From Streptomyces tendae (GTDB lineage Bacteria > Actinomycetota > Actinomycetes > Streptomycetales > Streptomycetaceae), in contig NZ_BMUY01000018.1 of assembly GCF_014650435.1 (NCBI RefSeq), positions 108,386 through 172,385 on the forward strand: 64,000 nt of DNA. Direction: 5' to 3'. The translations under genes were made by a program, and so were the position numbers. Below the pieces are notes generated by a model. That model was not told the DNA's origin and did no database searches. It saw nothing but the letters and a program-made list of their open reading frames with translations. This document shows, piece by piece, positions 24,226 through 31,969 of the stretch. Numbering within the stretch: position 1 is the stretch's first letter; each line of letters begins with the position of its first letter.

Positions 24226-25581
24226 TCAGGCCGCAGCCGGAGCGGACTCGACGGCGGGCGCCAGGGCCGGAGCGGGAGCGCCGAGCGCGGGCCGGAAGGG
24301 AGCCAGAGCGGGGACGTCCGGGGTCAGGTCGGCGTGCCGGTTGCAGATGTTCACGGCCTGCCGCAGCGAGGTGTGCGGGGCACGGATACGAGCCCAGCCG
24401 CCCGTGGAGTCACCCGTGACGGCGACGCCCGGCGTGTCCGTGGGGATCTGGATCGCGGCCAGCACGGCATCCGGAGCGATGTCACCGAAGGCCATGTTGG
24501 CGCTGGACTCGTCGTTGACGCGGTGTGCCGTACGCCCGGTGAGCTGGGCACGGAGCATCGTGATGCCCTTGCCGAGTTCGGAGCCGAACCGCTGTCCGCA
24601 GATTTCGAGGTAGATGCCGGCAGCGCGGCCGAGCTGGGCGAGACGGGCGAGCGCGGTGATGATCCGGTCCCGCCTCTTCTCCTCGTCCTTGGTCGCGAAG
24701 AGGGCGAGTTCGGCCACCTCGTCGACCAGGACCACGATGGGTATCGGGCGCAGGTCCTCGCGCAGGTCCCAGATATCGGCGGCGATCTCAGCGTCCGGCA
24801 CGTCAGCGGTGATCCGCTGTTCGGCACGGATGAGCTGGTAGACGTCCTCCATGTGGGACACGAGCGCGTCGAGGAGTTCGGCGGCGGAGTCGGGGTTGTC
24901 GGCCAGCGCGGAGAAGCGACGAGCCAGCGGGAACAGCTCTACGCCCTGCTTGCAGTCGATACCGACCAGGGCGACCCGCTGTGAGGCGAGGGCGGCGACG
25001 AGGTTGCGCTGATAGACCGACTTGCCGGACTCTGTGGCGCCGAGCGTCAGCGCGTGCGGAACCGTGCGGTAGTCGCGGAAGTGGACCGAGCCGTCTTCGC
25101 GCAGGGCGACCGGAACACGCATCAGACGGGACTCGGTCACGGCGGGCATCTGCACGCGCTTGAGCACGTCATAGCCGGTCATACGCACTTCGACCACGCC
25201 GGAGCGCAGCTCACGAGAGGTGACACCGTACACGGCGAACGAGTGCCGCAGCCGGTCGCACGACGCGGCCACGTCGAAGGCGTCCTGACCGGGCCGGAGC
25301 TTGAGCCGGAGCACCAGGCCGGTCCGGGTCGGTCGCACCCGGAGGATGCGCGGGGCGCGAGGGCCGGGGACGGGCCGGTTGGTCATCCGGGCCAGGCCGA
25401 TGCGCCAGCGGGCGGCGGGAACCGTCAGGCCGCAGGCTTCCATGACCGAGCCGTATCGGACCAGGACCCGAAGGGCCGCGAAGGTGACCCCGAAGGTCAG
25501 CCAGAACCAGGCGGGGCGCCGCCACCGCAGGAGTCCCGCAGCGGCGGCGACCAGCACCAGAAGGACGATGAGCATCGTCAC
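24226..25581 (-). CDS. traSA: FtsK/SpoIIIE-type DNA translocase, conjugal transfer protein Tra
   Basis: The 451-residue ATPase has two N-terminal transmembrane helices (MLIVLLVLVAAAAGLL and WFWLTFGVTFAALRVLV), a Walker A GATESGKS near residues 181-188, Walker B VVLVDEVAEL and a sensor segment LGRAAGIYLEICGQR. A single protein of this kind pumps double-stranded DNA between hyphae in streptomycete conjugation. GTG 25581 follows the upstream stop directly; ATG 25575 is an alternative. The C-terminal helix that recognises clt repeats is not obvious. Confidence 0.92.
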   Translation of the reverse strand: MTMLIVLLVLVAAAAGLLRWRRPAWFWLTFGVTFAALRVLVRYGSVMEACGLTVPAARWRIGLARMTNRPVPGPRAPRILRVRPTRTGLVLRLKLRPGQDAFDVAASCDRLRHSFAVYGVTSRELRSGVVEVRMTGYDVLKRVQMPAVTESRLMRVPVALREDGSVHFRDYRTVPHALTLGATESGKSVYQRNLVAALASQRVALVGIDCKQGVELFPLARRFSALADNPDSAAELLDALVSHMEDVYQLIRAEQRITADVPDAEIAADIWDLREDLRPIPIVVLVDEVAELALFATKDEEKRRDRIITALARLAQLGRAAGIYLEICGQRFGSELGKGITMLRAQLTGRTAHRVNDESSANMAFGDIAPDAVLAAIQIPTDTPGVAVTGDSTGGWARIRAPHTSLRQAVNICNRHADLTPDVPALAPFRPALGAPAPALAPAVESAPAAA

Positions 25582-25583
25582 GG

Positions 25584-25940
25584 TCAGGCCGCCTTCGACT
25601 TCGACATGTCGGCGGCGAGCGAGGTGACGGCGACCGCGCGGAAGGCGATCCCGTGCCGCTTCTGGCCGTTGAACTCGTTCTCCCACGGTCGGGCGGTCAG
25701 CCCCGTGAGGGCGACCGGCGTGCCCATGGTCAGCTCTCCGGAGACGCCGGTCTCCGGCACGGTGACGCTCAGGATCTCGACGTCGCCGTTGAGGGCGAAC
25801 ATCACGTTCACGGTCATCAGGGTCGCGCCGGTCTCGGCGTCGGTGGCGATCTCGCCGGTACGGCGGTCACGGATCTTCGGCTCGGGGGACTGGGCCACCA
25901 TCACGGTGGCGGTGGAGGTGTCGACGGGGATCTGACGCAT
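25584..25940 (-). CDS. Conserved AICE protein upstream of tra (118 aa)
   Basis: The protein is beta-rich (ATVMVAQSPEPKIRDRRTGE, MTVNVMFALNGDVEILSVTV, VALTGLTARPWEN, RHGIAFRAVAV), an arrangement resembling an OB-fold or single-strand-binding-like protein. Such genes stand first in the tra operon of many actinomycete elements. The function is not established. Its promoter shares a 152-bp divergent region with the XRE-PLD regulator. Confidence 0.7.
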   Translation of the reverse strand: MRQIPVDTSTATVMVAQSPEPKIRDRRTGEIATDAETGATLMTVNVMFALNGDVEILSVTVPETGVSGELTMGTPVALTGLTARPWENEFNGQKRHGIAFRAVAVTSLAADMSKSKAA

Positions 25941-26034
25941 CGTCTGTTCTCCTGTTCTCAGTTGAGCCGCAATGCGGCGGTGAGATCAGGAGACCGCGAG
26001 AGGTAGTGGACGCATCACGGTCCGTATGGACGTT

Positions 26035-26068
26035 TAGGGACGTCTGAGCTATCGTCAAAACGTCCCTA
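26035..26068. promoter_or_regulatory. Inverted-repeat operator between tra operon and regulator
   Basis: TAGGGACGT (26035-26043) and ACGTCCCTA (26060-26068) are perfect 9-base inverted repeats around 16 bases; further partial copies of GGACGT/CGTCCC flank them (26027-26032, 26071-26077). This lies 25 bases before the regulator start, in the only divergent promoter of the element. Confidence 0.6.
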
Positions 26069-26092
26069 CGGCGTCCCAGGGGAGGACACGTC

Positions 26093-26824
26093 ATGGCGAA
26101 CGAGCGTCTGCGCGCGGCGATTTCAGCGAAGGACGAGACGATCCAGTCTGTGGCTCAGCACGTCGGAGTGGACCCCAAGAGCGTGGAACGGTGGATCACG
26201 ACGGACCGCACGCCGCACCGGGGACACCGCTGGAAGGCCGCGAGCTTCTTGGGCGTCGATGAGGTCTACATCTGGCCCAGCGTGCAGAAGCAGGCGGAGA
26301 CCGCGAGCACGTCAGAACTGATCACGTACTACCCGCACCGGGGAGCCGTGCCGACCACCCTGTGGTCATCGCTGATCGAGAAGGCCAAGGACCAGGTAGA
26401 CGTCCTCGTGTACGCGGGACTGTTCCTCTTCGACAGCCATCCGGACCTGCCGGACCAGTTGGCGGAGAAGGCCAAGGCCGGAGCACAGATCCGGATCCTC
26501 CTGGGAGACCCCGACTCCGAAATGGTCCGCCAGCGTGGCGATGAGGAGGGCATCGGCGGCGACCTGGCCGCACGCGCTCGCATCACACGTCGCTACCTCG
26601 AACCGGCGATGACGACGCCCGGCGTCGAGGTCCGCTTGCACGACACGATCCTCTACAACTCGATCTACCGCTTCGACGACGACGTGTTGGTGAACCCGCA
26701 TGTCCTCGGAGCACCGGCCGGACAGAACCCGGTCCTGCACTTCCGGTACATCCCAGGAGCCCGGACGTTCCGGCACTACATGCGCAGCTTCGACTACGCC
26801 TGGGAGCGCGGAGGCCCCGCGTAG
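26093..26824 (+). CDS. XRE-type regulator fused to a phospholipase D-like domain
   Basis: The 243-residue protein begins with a helix-turn-helix (residues about 5-55: SVAQHVGVDPKSVERWI) and continues with a PLD-like domain (about 75-240: YYPHRGAVPTTLW, VLVYAGLFLFDSHPDLP, RILLGDPDSE, HDTILYNSIYRFDDDVLVN). The HxK catalytic motif of PLD enzymes is only partial (HDT...; FRHY), so a sensing rather than hydrolytic role is possible. It is divergent from the tra operon and is the likely switch of transfer, in the place of KorSA/Pra of pSAM2. GGGAGGA precedes ATG 26093. Confidence 0.8.
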   Translation: MANERLRAAISAKDETIQSVAQHVGVDPKSVERWITTDRTPHRGHRWKAASFLGVDEVYIWPSVQKQAETASTSELITYYPHRGAVPTTLWSSLIEKAKDQVDVLVYAGLFLFDSHPDLPDQLAEKAKAGAQIRILLGDPDSEMVRQRGDEEGIGGDLAARARITRRYLEPAMTTPGVEVRLHDTILYNSIYRFDDDVLVNPHVLGAPAGQNPVLHFRYIPGARTFRHYMRSFDYAWERGGPA

Positions 26825-26875
26825 GGGGGTGCCGGCACAACGGCCACCGCCCCCCGGACATGCGAGGCTTGACCC

Positions 26876-27346
26876 ATGGCCCGCATCGACTACTTCAACG
26901 ACCCGGACGCCCCGAAGGCGAACAGCATCGTCCCGTCAGTAACCGCGGTGGCGGTCAACGAGGCCGGGGAAGTCCTGCTCATCCACAAGACCGACAACAA
27001 CCTCTGGGCCCTGCCCGGCGGCGGAGTCGACGTGGGCGAGTCGGCCCCCGACGCCGCCGTACGGGAGACGAAGGAAGAGACCGGCTTCGACGTCGAGGTA
27101 ACGAGCCTGGTCGGCATCTACACCAACCCGGCTCACGTCATGGCGTACGACGATGGCGAGGTCCGCCAACAGTTCTCCATCTGCTTCCGGGCCCGCATCG
27201 TCGGCGGCGAGCTGCGCACGAGCAGCGAGAGCAAGGAGGTGGCGTTCGTGGACCCGAGCCGACTCGACAGCCTGAACATCCACCCGTCGATGCGGATGCG
27301 GATCGATCACGGCCTGTCCGACGAGACCGCTCCCCACATCGGCTAG
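26876..27346 (+). CDS. Nudix hydrolase of the AICE
   Basis: The 156-residue protein has a complete Nudix box, GGGVDVGESAPDAAVRETKE followed by ETGFDVEV, giving the Gx5Ex7REUxEExGU pattern. The enzyme hydrolyses a nucleoside diphosphate-linked compound; the substrate is unknown. Nudix genes recur beside the regulator in AICEs. It follows the XRE-PLD gene by 51 bases in the same direction and ends overlapping the convergent HD gene by sharing CTAG. Confidence 0.9.
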   Translation: MARIDYFNDPDAPKANSIVPSVTAVAVNEAGEVLLIHKTDNNLWALPGGGVDVGESAPDAAVRETKEETGFDVEVTSLVGIYTNPAHVMAYDDGEVRQQFSICFRARIVGGELRTSSESKEVAFVDPSRLDSLNIHPSMRMRIDHGLSDETAPHIG

Positions 27347-27894
27347 CCAGCGAGGCGAGCGCGCGTCCGCTCGACGGCGGCCCCGAGGTACGGACGCGCC
27401 TTGCTGATCGCGTTGTGCACTTCGCTGCCCTCCGCGTACCGCTCCAGGATCTCGTCAATGCGTCGATCGAAGTCGAAGGACTGCCCGGCCGGACCGGTCG
27501 TCATGTCTGCGTAGATCAAGGCATCCAGGACCGGTGAGTCTTCCCGCTCGTAGACGTCCAGCTCCGCAGTCAGTCCGCGCTGTTCGGCCTCGTAGACAGC
27601 CCCGGAGTGGTGAGCGACCAGGCGCACGAGTCGTGCAGGCGCCCCCAGCGATTCGAGATGCCGCGCACCATCGATCGGGTGGAACCCTGTGTCGCGAAGC
27701 TCAGGCGCATAGCCGAGGTCATGCAACCAAGCCGCAGCGACGAGCAGGTCGCGATCCTCCTCGGGCACAGCCGCGGATGCCTCCTGGGCACGAGCCGCGA
27801 CGGCCTGAGTGTGCAGCCAGCGGTTCCCGAGCGGGGGCAACAGCGACTCGGCCAGTTCGGCCGCGCCTTGGGGCGTGTCCAATCCAGAGGGCAT
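27343..27894 (-). CDS. HD-domain phosphohydrolase of the AICE
   Basis: The 183-residue protein has HD-superfamily metal ligands: RWLHTQAVA (His), WLHDLGY (His-Asp), HPIDGARHL and VAHHSGA (His-His). HD enzymes hydrolyse nucleotides or related phosphates. Its stop overlaps the convergent Nudix stop within CTAG; a Nudix-HD pair of nucleotide hydrolases in the regulator region suggests a signalling or anti-phage accessory role, which is inference. ATG 27894 is chosen; a start further up would add a basic stretch without support. Confidence 0.8.
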   Translation of the reverse strand: MPSGLDTPQGAAELAESLLPPLGNRWLHTQAVAARAQEASAAVPEEDRDLLVAAAWLHDLGYAPELRDTGFHPIDGARHLESLGAPARLVRLVAHHSGAVYEAEQRGLTAELDVYEREDSPVLDALIYADMTTGPAGQSFDFDRRIDEILERYAEGSEVHNAISKARPYLGAAVERTRARLAG

Positions 27895-28150
27895 AGGTCG
27901 CACGGTAGCCGAGACGGGCACGTAGCCGACAGCCCGGGAGTGTCCGTTCCGGATCATGGACGCGGTAGAACTTTCCCTACTTCATCAAGGCCCGCGCACG
28001 GCGCGGGCGCGCGCCGCCTCTACGGCGCGGCCCGCCTCCTGTCTTCGCCCCGGCTGGCCGCGCCCGGCGGCGCGCTCGGCGGCTGCGGGCATGAAGTGGG
28101 GAGAAACCCTCTGTGGCTGGGGCGGTCGGCTCCACGGCTTTAGGCAGCCA

Positions 28151-28261
28151 CTTTGGGGCGAGCCTCTAAGATCTTGGCCCCAACGTCGTGCTTTAACGGG
28201 CAGGTCCACAGACTGCCCGACTCGCCATCAGCTTACGGGGCCAAGATCACTCGCCCCAAAG
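28151..28261. repeat. Nested inverted repeats in a gene-free block, possible replication origin
   Basis: Outer arms CTTTGGGGCGAG (28151-28162) and CTCGCCCCAAAG (28250-28261) and inner arms GATCTTGGCCCC (28170-28181) and GGGGCCAAGATC (28237-28248) are perfect complements; a further hairpin CGGGCAG/CTGCCCG (28197-28219) is in the loop. Bases 27960-28305 show no convincing coding. Such a large cruciform in a rolling-circle element suggests a double- or single-strand origin, or a terminator for both flanking genes. Confidence 0.6.
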
Positions 28262-28305
28262 CAGCTCCAGCCCAAAGCCGCTCCACCGACCTCTACATTG
28301 CGCCA

Positions 28306-29613
28306 CTACTCGGAATCGTAATCAGGCGGTAGCTGAGAGGACATAGCCGTGATGGCAGTGAGGAAGAAATTCTCACCCAATTCCTGCAACCGCGTGATAG
28401 CTTCCTCCGTCGAGATTTCGTACTCCTGCCTAAACCTCTTCTCCAGCTCTGCACCTGCAGCCTTGATCTTCTTGACAGCTTCTTCCGCCGCTGCGTCCTG
28501 CTCCACCTGTCGGCGATTGATGAGGAACTGGGTAACGAGAGCAGTGATGAAGAGGGGCGCTACTACATTGGTTGCGATCTTAACAGCAACCGCCACAGAA
28601 GAAACCGGAGAAAGAGCAGAGCCCGCCCCATGAAAGAGTGAATAGTACGCCACCTGAAGGAATGACGGGGCATCCGAGTACGCGAAGGCCGCAGGATCCA
28701 TCTTGAAAAGCGCCCAGTTGATCACCGAGAAGACGATAACACCCTGCACGTAAAGGCTGGCGTACGCGACAGCACTCAGCACCAAGGCTGCCGCACTGGT
28801 GCGATACTTCTCAAGCTGGTATGCCCAGTAGTAAGTTGCTCGACTGCACAGCACTGCCATACCGAGGTTCGACTGAAAGGTAGTGAGCTGCGCCGCACTG
28901 AACTTCTCTAGACTCGAATCCTTCAACTCGGCACTGACCGAGGTGATTTGAGCGACAAATGACGCGCTCGAAACTTTGTCGATCAACGTCTGCTGAGACT
29001 TTAGGAAATGAGAGGGCTTGATCGAGAACCAAATAGTTCGAGCCATCAAAAGGATAAAATATAGCCCCAGATAAGCCGCACAGATCGCCAGAATTACATG
29101 ATTACCCGATGCGGCTACTCCTACAAGGGAGAGGAGAGCAAGGAACCTAGTAGTAACGTTCCATTTCAGATACCTAAACGCCGTTGCAGCCACGTTGAGG
29201 AACGTGAAGACTGCGATCCAACTCTTAGCCTTGTAGAACCACTTGGGAATCTTCCAGAACGAGACTACCAAGGGAAAGAAGGTTACATAGAGATACTTAA
29301 GTCGCCGCCCCTTAGAGAAAAGGACGAGCAAAACAAAAATTCCCCCAATGAAAAGGAATCGATAATCGAGAGCACCTGCAAGGTCCGGAACGAACTCCTC
29401 AATCAGGTATGTGTCGATATCGAAGACGAAAAGCTTAATGATTACGTAGATCCAGACAGCAGAACCAATCAGGTCAAGAAGGCGCACCTTCCATTTGGCC
29501 CATGGCTTGAATCTGTCCTCAGCGGCAGGCTCTGCAACCTCTCCGGTCACACCTTGGCCAGGGGGACTCTTAACCGAAAGGTCGATCTTGGACCAAAGGC
29601 TGTCCACGCTCAT
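28306..29613 (-). CDS. AT-rich multi-pass membrane protein with C-terminal coiled coil, AICE cargo
   Basis: The 435-residue protein has about eight transmembrane helices, for example LIGSAVWIYVIIKLFVF, FLFIGGIFVLLVLF, YLYVTFFPLVVSFW, ALLSLVGVAASGNHVILAIC and KIATNVVAPLFITALVTQFL, then a charged coiled coil (QDAAAEEAVKKIKAAGAELE) and an acidic tail. GC is near 50%, far below the neighbours, with many A/T-ending codons, indicating recent transfer from elsewhere. GGAGG precedes ATG 29613 by 6 bases. It stands alone beside attR, a usual cargo slot. I recognise no family; defence or exclusion is only a guess. Confidence 0.75.
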   Translation of the reverse strand: MSVDSLWSKIDLSVKSPPGQGVTGEVAEPAAEDRFKPWAKWKVRLLDLIGSAVWIYVIIKLFVFDIDTYLIEEFVPDLAGALDYRFLFIGGIFVLLVLFSKGRRLKYLYVTFFPLVVSFWKIPKWFYKAKSWIAVFTFLNVAATAFRYLKWNVTTRFLALLSLVGVAASGNHVILAICAAYLGLYFILLMARTIWFSIKPSHFLKSQQTLIDKVSSASFVAQITSVSAELKDSSLEKFSAAQLTTFQSNLGMAVLCSRATYYWAYQLEKYRTSAAALVLSAVAYASLYVQGVIVFSVINWALFKMDPAAFAYSDAPSFLQVAYYSLFHGAGSALSPVSSVAVAVKIATNVVAPLFITALVTQFLINRRQVEQDAAAEEAVKKIKAAGAELEKRFRQEYEISTEEAITRLQELGENFFLTAITAMSSQLPPDYDSE

Positions 29614-29817
29614 CGATGCCTCCGCTAACTGACGTGCCGTCGCGCGAGGTGTGGGGGGGCGAACGTGGCTTGTTCGTGCCTGCGCATTTCTAGGGTAGCC
29701 CGCACCACTGACAGTTGAGGTCGCGTCAGAGACCGAGGCCCCGCAGAGATCCTCCTCATTCATGCCCCACCCGGCGCGATCGGGAAATTGATCAAGCTGA
29801 GGAGCGGCTGAACCACG

Positions 29818-29859
29818 AGCGCCCTCCCGGGGCCGTCATGGGGCCGTGGAAGGGCGCTC
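29818..29859. terminator. Element-borne terminator facing dapD
   Basis: Arms GAGCGCCCT (29818-29826) and AGGGCGCTC (29851-29859) are identical in sequence to the arms of the host terminator at 19594-19628, with a different loop. It lies 90 bases downstream of the dapD stop and can replace the displaced host terminator. Bases 29614-29817 otherwise hold only the promoter region of the cargo gene. Confidence 0.65.
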
Positions 29860-29949
29860 AGTGTTGACCAACGTCGACAAGTGCCGACAGCTCGGCAGCA
29901 GGTCAGGGCGTTGATCGATAAGGCAGCCGCAGGTCACGGCCGTCCGTGA

Positions 29950-29963
29950 TCAGTTGTGGCTGT
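29950..29963. repeat. attR core (14 bp) in the dapD 3' end
   Basis: An exact copy of the sequence at 19646-19659. It covers the stop codon and last codons of dapD. Between 29860 and 29949 short repeated motifs around GTCGACAAG/GCCGACAG may be integrase arm sites. Confidence 0.8.
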
Positions 29964-30939
29964 GCAGTACCTCGTTCAGGCCGCCCCAGACCGCGTTGTT
30001 CGGGCGGGCCTCGACCGTGCCGGTGACCGAGTTGCGGCGGAAGAGGATGTTGGAGGCGCCGGAGAGTTCGCGGGCCTTGACGACCTGGCCGTCGGGCATC
30101 GTGACGCGGGTGCCCGCGGTGACGTAGAGGCCGGCCTCGACCACGCACTCGTCGCCCAGGGCGATGCCGACGCCCGCCTCGGCGCCGACCAGGCAGCGCT
30201 CGCCGATGACGATGCGGACGTTGCCGCCGCCGGAGAGGGTGCCCATGGTGGAGGCGCCGCCGCCGATGTCGGAGCCGTCGCCGACGACGACGCCCGCGGA
30301 GATGCGGCCCTCGACCATCGAGGTGCCGAGCGTGCCGGCGTTGAAGTTGACGAAGCCCTCGTGCATGACCGTGGTGCCCGCGGAAAGGTGCGCGCCCAGG
30401 CGGACACGGTCCGCGTCGGCGATGCGGACGCCCTTGGGGGCGACGTAGTCCGTCATGCGCGGGAACTTGTCGATCGAGGTGACCTGGAGGTGCAGGCCCT
30501 CGGCGCGGGCGTTGAGGCGGACCTTCTCGATGTCGTCGACGGCGACCGGGCCCAGCGAGGTCCAGGCGACGTTGGCGAGGTGGGCGAAGATGCCGTCCAG
30601 GCTCTGGCCGTGCGGCTTGACCAGGCGGTGCGAGAGCAGGTGCAGCCGCAGGTAGACGTCGTGGGTGTCGACCGGCTTCTCGTCCAGCGAGGAGATGACC
30701 GTGCGGACCGCGACCACCTCGACGCCGCGGCGGGCGTCCGGACCGACCGCGGCGGTGGCGCCGCCGCCCAGCAGTTCGGCGGCCTGCTCGGCGGTGAGGC
30801 GCTCGGTGCCGGAGGGGCCGGGCTCGTCGGAGAGTTCGGGGGCCGGGAACCAGGTGTCGAGGACGGTGCCGTCGGCGGCGATCGTGGCGAGGCCGGCGGC
30901 CACGGCGCCGGTGGTGCGGGGAGCAGTCGTGTCGGTCAT
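29950..30939 (-). CDS. dapD: 2,3,4,5-tetrahydropyridine-2,6-dicarboxylate N-succinyltransferase
   Basis: This 329-residue enzyme succinylates tetrahydrodipicolinate in diaminopimelate/lysine synthesis. The C-terminal left-handed beta-helix is visible as hexapeptide repeats (VRLGAHLSAGTTVMHEGFVN, GRISAGVVVGDGSDIGGGAS, CVVEAGLYVTAGTRV). The N-terminal part matches the long actinobacterial form. The mobile element is inserted exactly at its stop, and the final codons (Ser-His-Asn) are supplied by the att core, so the protein stays intact. dapA lies on the other side of the element. Confidence 0.93.
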   Translation of the reverse strand: MTDTTAPRTTGAVAAGLATIAADGTVLDTWFPAPELSDEPGPSGTERLTAEQAAELLGGGATAAVGPDARRGVEVVAVRTVISSLDEKPVDTHDVYLRLHLLSHRLVKPHGQSLDGIFAHLANVAWTSLGPVAVDDIEKVRLNARAEGLHLQVTSIDKFPRMTDYVAPKGVRIADADRVRLGAHLSAGTTVMHEGFVNFNAGTLGTSMVEGRISAGVVVGDGSDIGGGASTMGTLSGGGNVRIVIGERCLVGAEAGVGIALGDECVVEAGLYVTAGTRVTMPDGQVVKARELSGASNILFRRNSVTGTVEARPNNAVWGGLNEVLHSHN

Positions 30940-30948
30940 GAGGGCAAC

Positions 30949-31542
30949 CTAACCGGCGGTCGCCGGTGGAAGCGAGCCGGGACCGGGGGCGTCTCGGGTG
31001 CCGGGCACGGGGAGCAGTCGAGTGAGCACCTCCCGGGCGTACTCCTCGTCGTACGGCGTGTCCGTCAGCAGGACCTGGAGGCAGATGCCGTCGAGCACGG
31101 CGACCAGGGCGCGGGCCGTCGTGGGGTCGGTGCGGGCGGCGAGCAGGGCGCCCACGCCCTCGGCCCACTCGGCGGCGACCGGGCGCAGCGCGGGGCGGCG
31201 CAGGGCGGCGAGGTACAGCTCGTACTCCAACTCCACGCCGGTGCGGTCCCCGCCCAGCCACTCGCCGAGGACGCGGGCGAGTTCGCCGGGCAGGTCGGCC
31301 TCGGGGTCGGAGAGGGCCGGGTGCGCGGCGACGACCCTGGCGAAGCCCTCGTTGGCCTGGCGCAGGGCGGCCACCATGAGATCGTCGAGGGTCGCGAAGT
31401 GGTACGTCGTGGAGCCGAGCGGCACGTCCGCCTCGGCGGCGACCGTGCGGTGGCTGAGGCCGGCGATGCCCTTCTGTCCGACGACCCTGATCGCCGCGTC
31501 GATGATGCGCTGGCGGCGCTCCGGGTCGTGACGGCGGGGCAT
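30949..31542 (-). CDS. TetR-family repressor paired with SMR efflux gene
   Basis: The 197-residue protein has a TetR helix-turn-helix (GLSHRTVAAEADVPLGSTTYHF, near residues 28-49, quoted in part) and a ligand-binding helical bundle. Its ATG overlaps the SMR stop (TGATG), so both are one operon. It probably represses the operon through the palindrome just before the SMR start and is released by a cationic drug. Confidence 0.85.
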   Translation of the reverse strand: MPRRHDPERRQRIIDAAIRVVGQKGIAGLSHRTVAAEADVPLGSTTYHFATLDDLMVAALRQANEGFARVVAAHPALSDPEADLPGELARVLGEWLGGDRTGVELEYELYLAALRRPALRPVAAEWAEGVGALLAARTDPTTARALVAVLDGICLQVLLTDTPYDEEYAREVLTRLLPVPGTRDAPGPGSLPPATAG

Positions 31543-31862
31543 CAGTGCGCCCCGCCCAGATTGAGGACGACGACGCCGATGATGATCAGCGCGATGCCGG
31601 CGGCCTTGGTGAGGGTCATCCCCTCGCCCATGAAGGCCACGCCGATGGTGGCGATGGCGGCCGTGCCCACTCCGGCCCAGATCGCGTACGCCGTGCCGAC
31701 GGCGAGGATCTTCAGGGTCTGGGCGAGCAGCGCGAAGGAGAGGACGTACGCCAGTGCCGTCAGCAGGGACGGCACCAGCCTGCTGAAACCCTCGCTGTAC
31801 TTCATGGCGGTGGTGCCGGCGACCTCGGCGGCGATGGCTCCGGCCAGGAGCAGATATCCCAT
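31542..31862 (-). CDS. Small multidrug resistance (SMR) efflux protein
   Basis: A 106-residue protein with four transmembrane helices. The conserved membrane Glu is present in AAEVAGTTAMKYSEGF (residue 13), and the helix 2-3 region has AYAIWAGVGTAAIA, typical of EmrE/QacE-like proton/cation antiporters. It works as a dimer in the inner membrane to expel lipophilic cations. It is co-transcribed with the TetR gene. Confidence 0.92.
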   Translation of the reverse strand: MGYLLLAGAIAAEVAGTTAMKYSEGFSRLVPSLLTALAYVLSFALLAQTLKILAVGTAYAIWAGVGTAAIATIGVAFMGEGMTLTKAAGIALIIIGVVVLNLGGAH

Positions 31863-31863
31863 G

Positions 31864-31877
31864 TGTACGAGCGTACA
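31864..31877. promoter_or_regulatory. Palindromic operator before the SMR-TetR operon
   Basis: TGTACG-AG-CGTACA is a perfect palindrome ending one base before the SMR start codon and overlapping a possible minus-strand -10 (TTATGT). It is the probable TetR site. Confidence 0.65.
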
Positions 31878-31969
31878 TAACGGCGGGCGCGGGCGGGTGC
31901 GAACACGAGGAACGGCGGCACCCGAAGGTGCCGCCGTTCTCCGAAACCGTGCTGCCGGTGTGGTGTGAC

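Larger units (their letters stand above)
19646..29963. mobile_element. Integrative and conjugative element (AICE, pSAM2-like) in dapD
   Basis: The 10.3-kb element is bounded by 14-bp direct repeats and has the full AICE gene set: tyrosine integrase and excisionase at the left end, RepSA-type rolling-circle initiator, small spread (Spd-like) proteins, DUF2637 protein, FtsK/SpoIIIE-type Tra, a divergent regulator, Nudix and HD genes. No gene in the core set looks broken, so it may be able to excise and transfer as double-stranded DNA. An AT-rich membrane-protein gene fills the right end. The integration site, the 3' end of dapD rather than a tRNA gene, is unusual for this class. Confidence 0.9.

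Noticed and set aside
27956..28321. A 121-aa open frame in the gene-free part of the element
   Set aside because: Codon use is poor, no ribosome-binding site is seen and it runs through the large palindrome.
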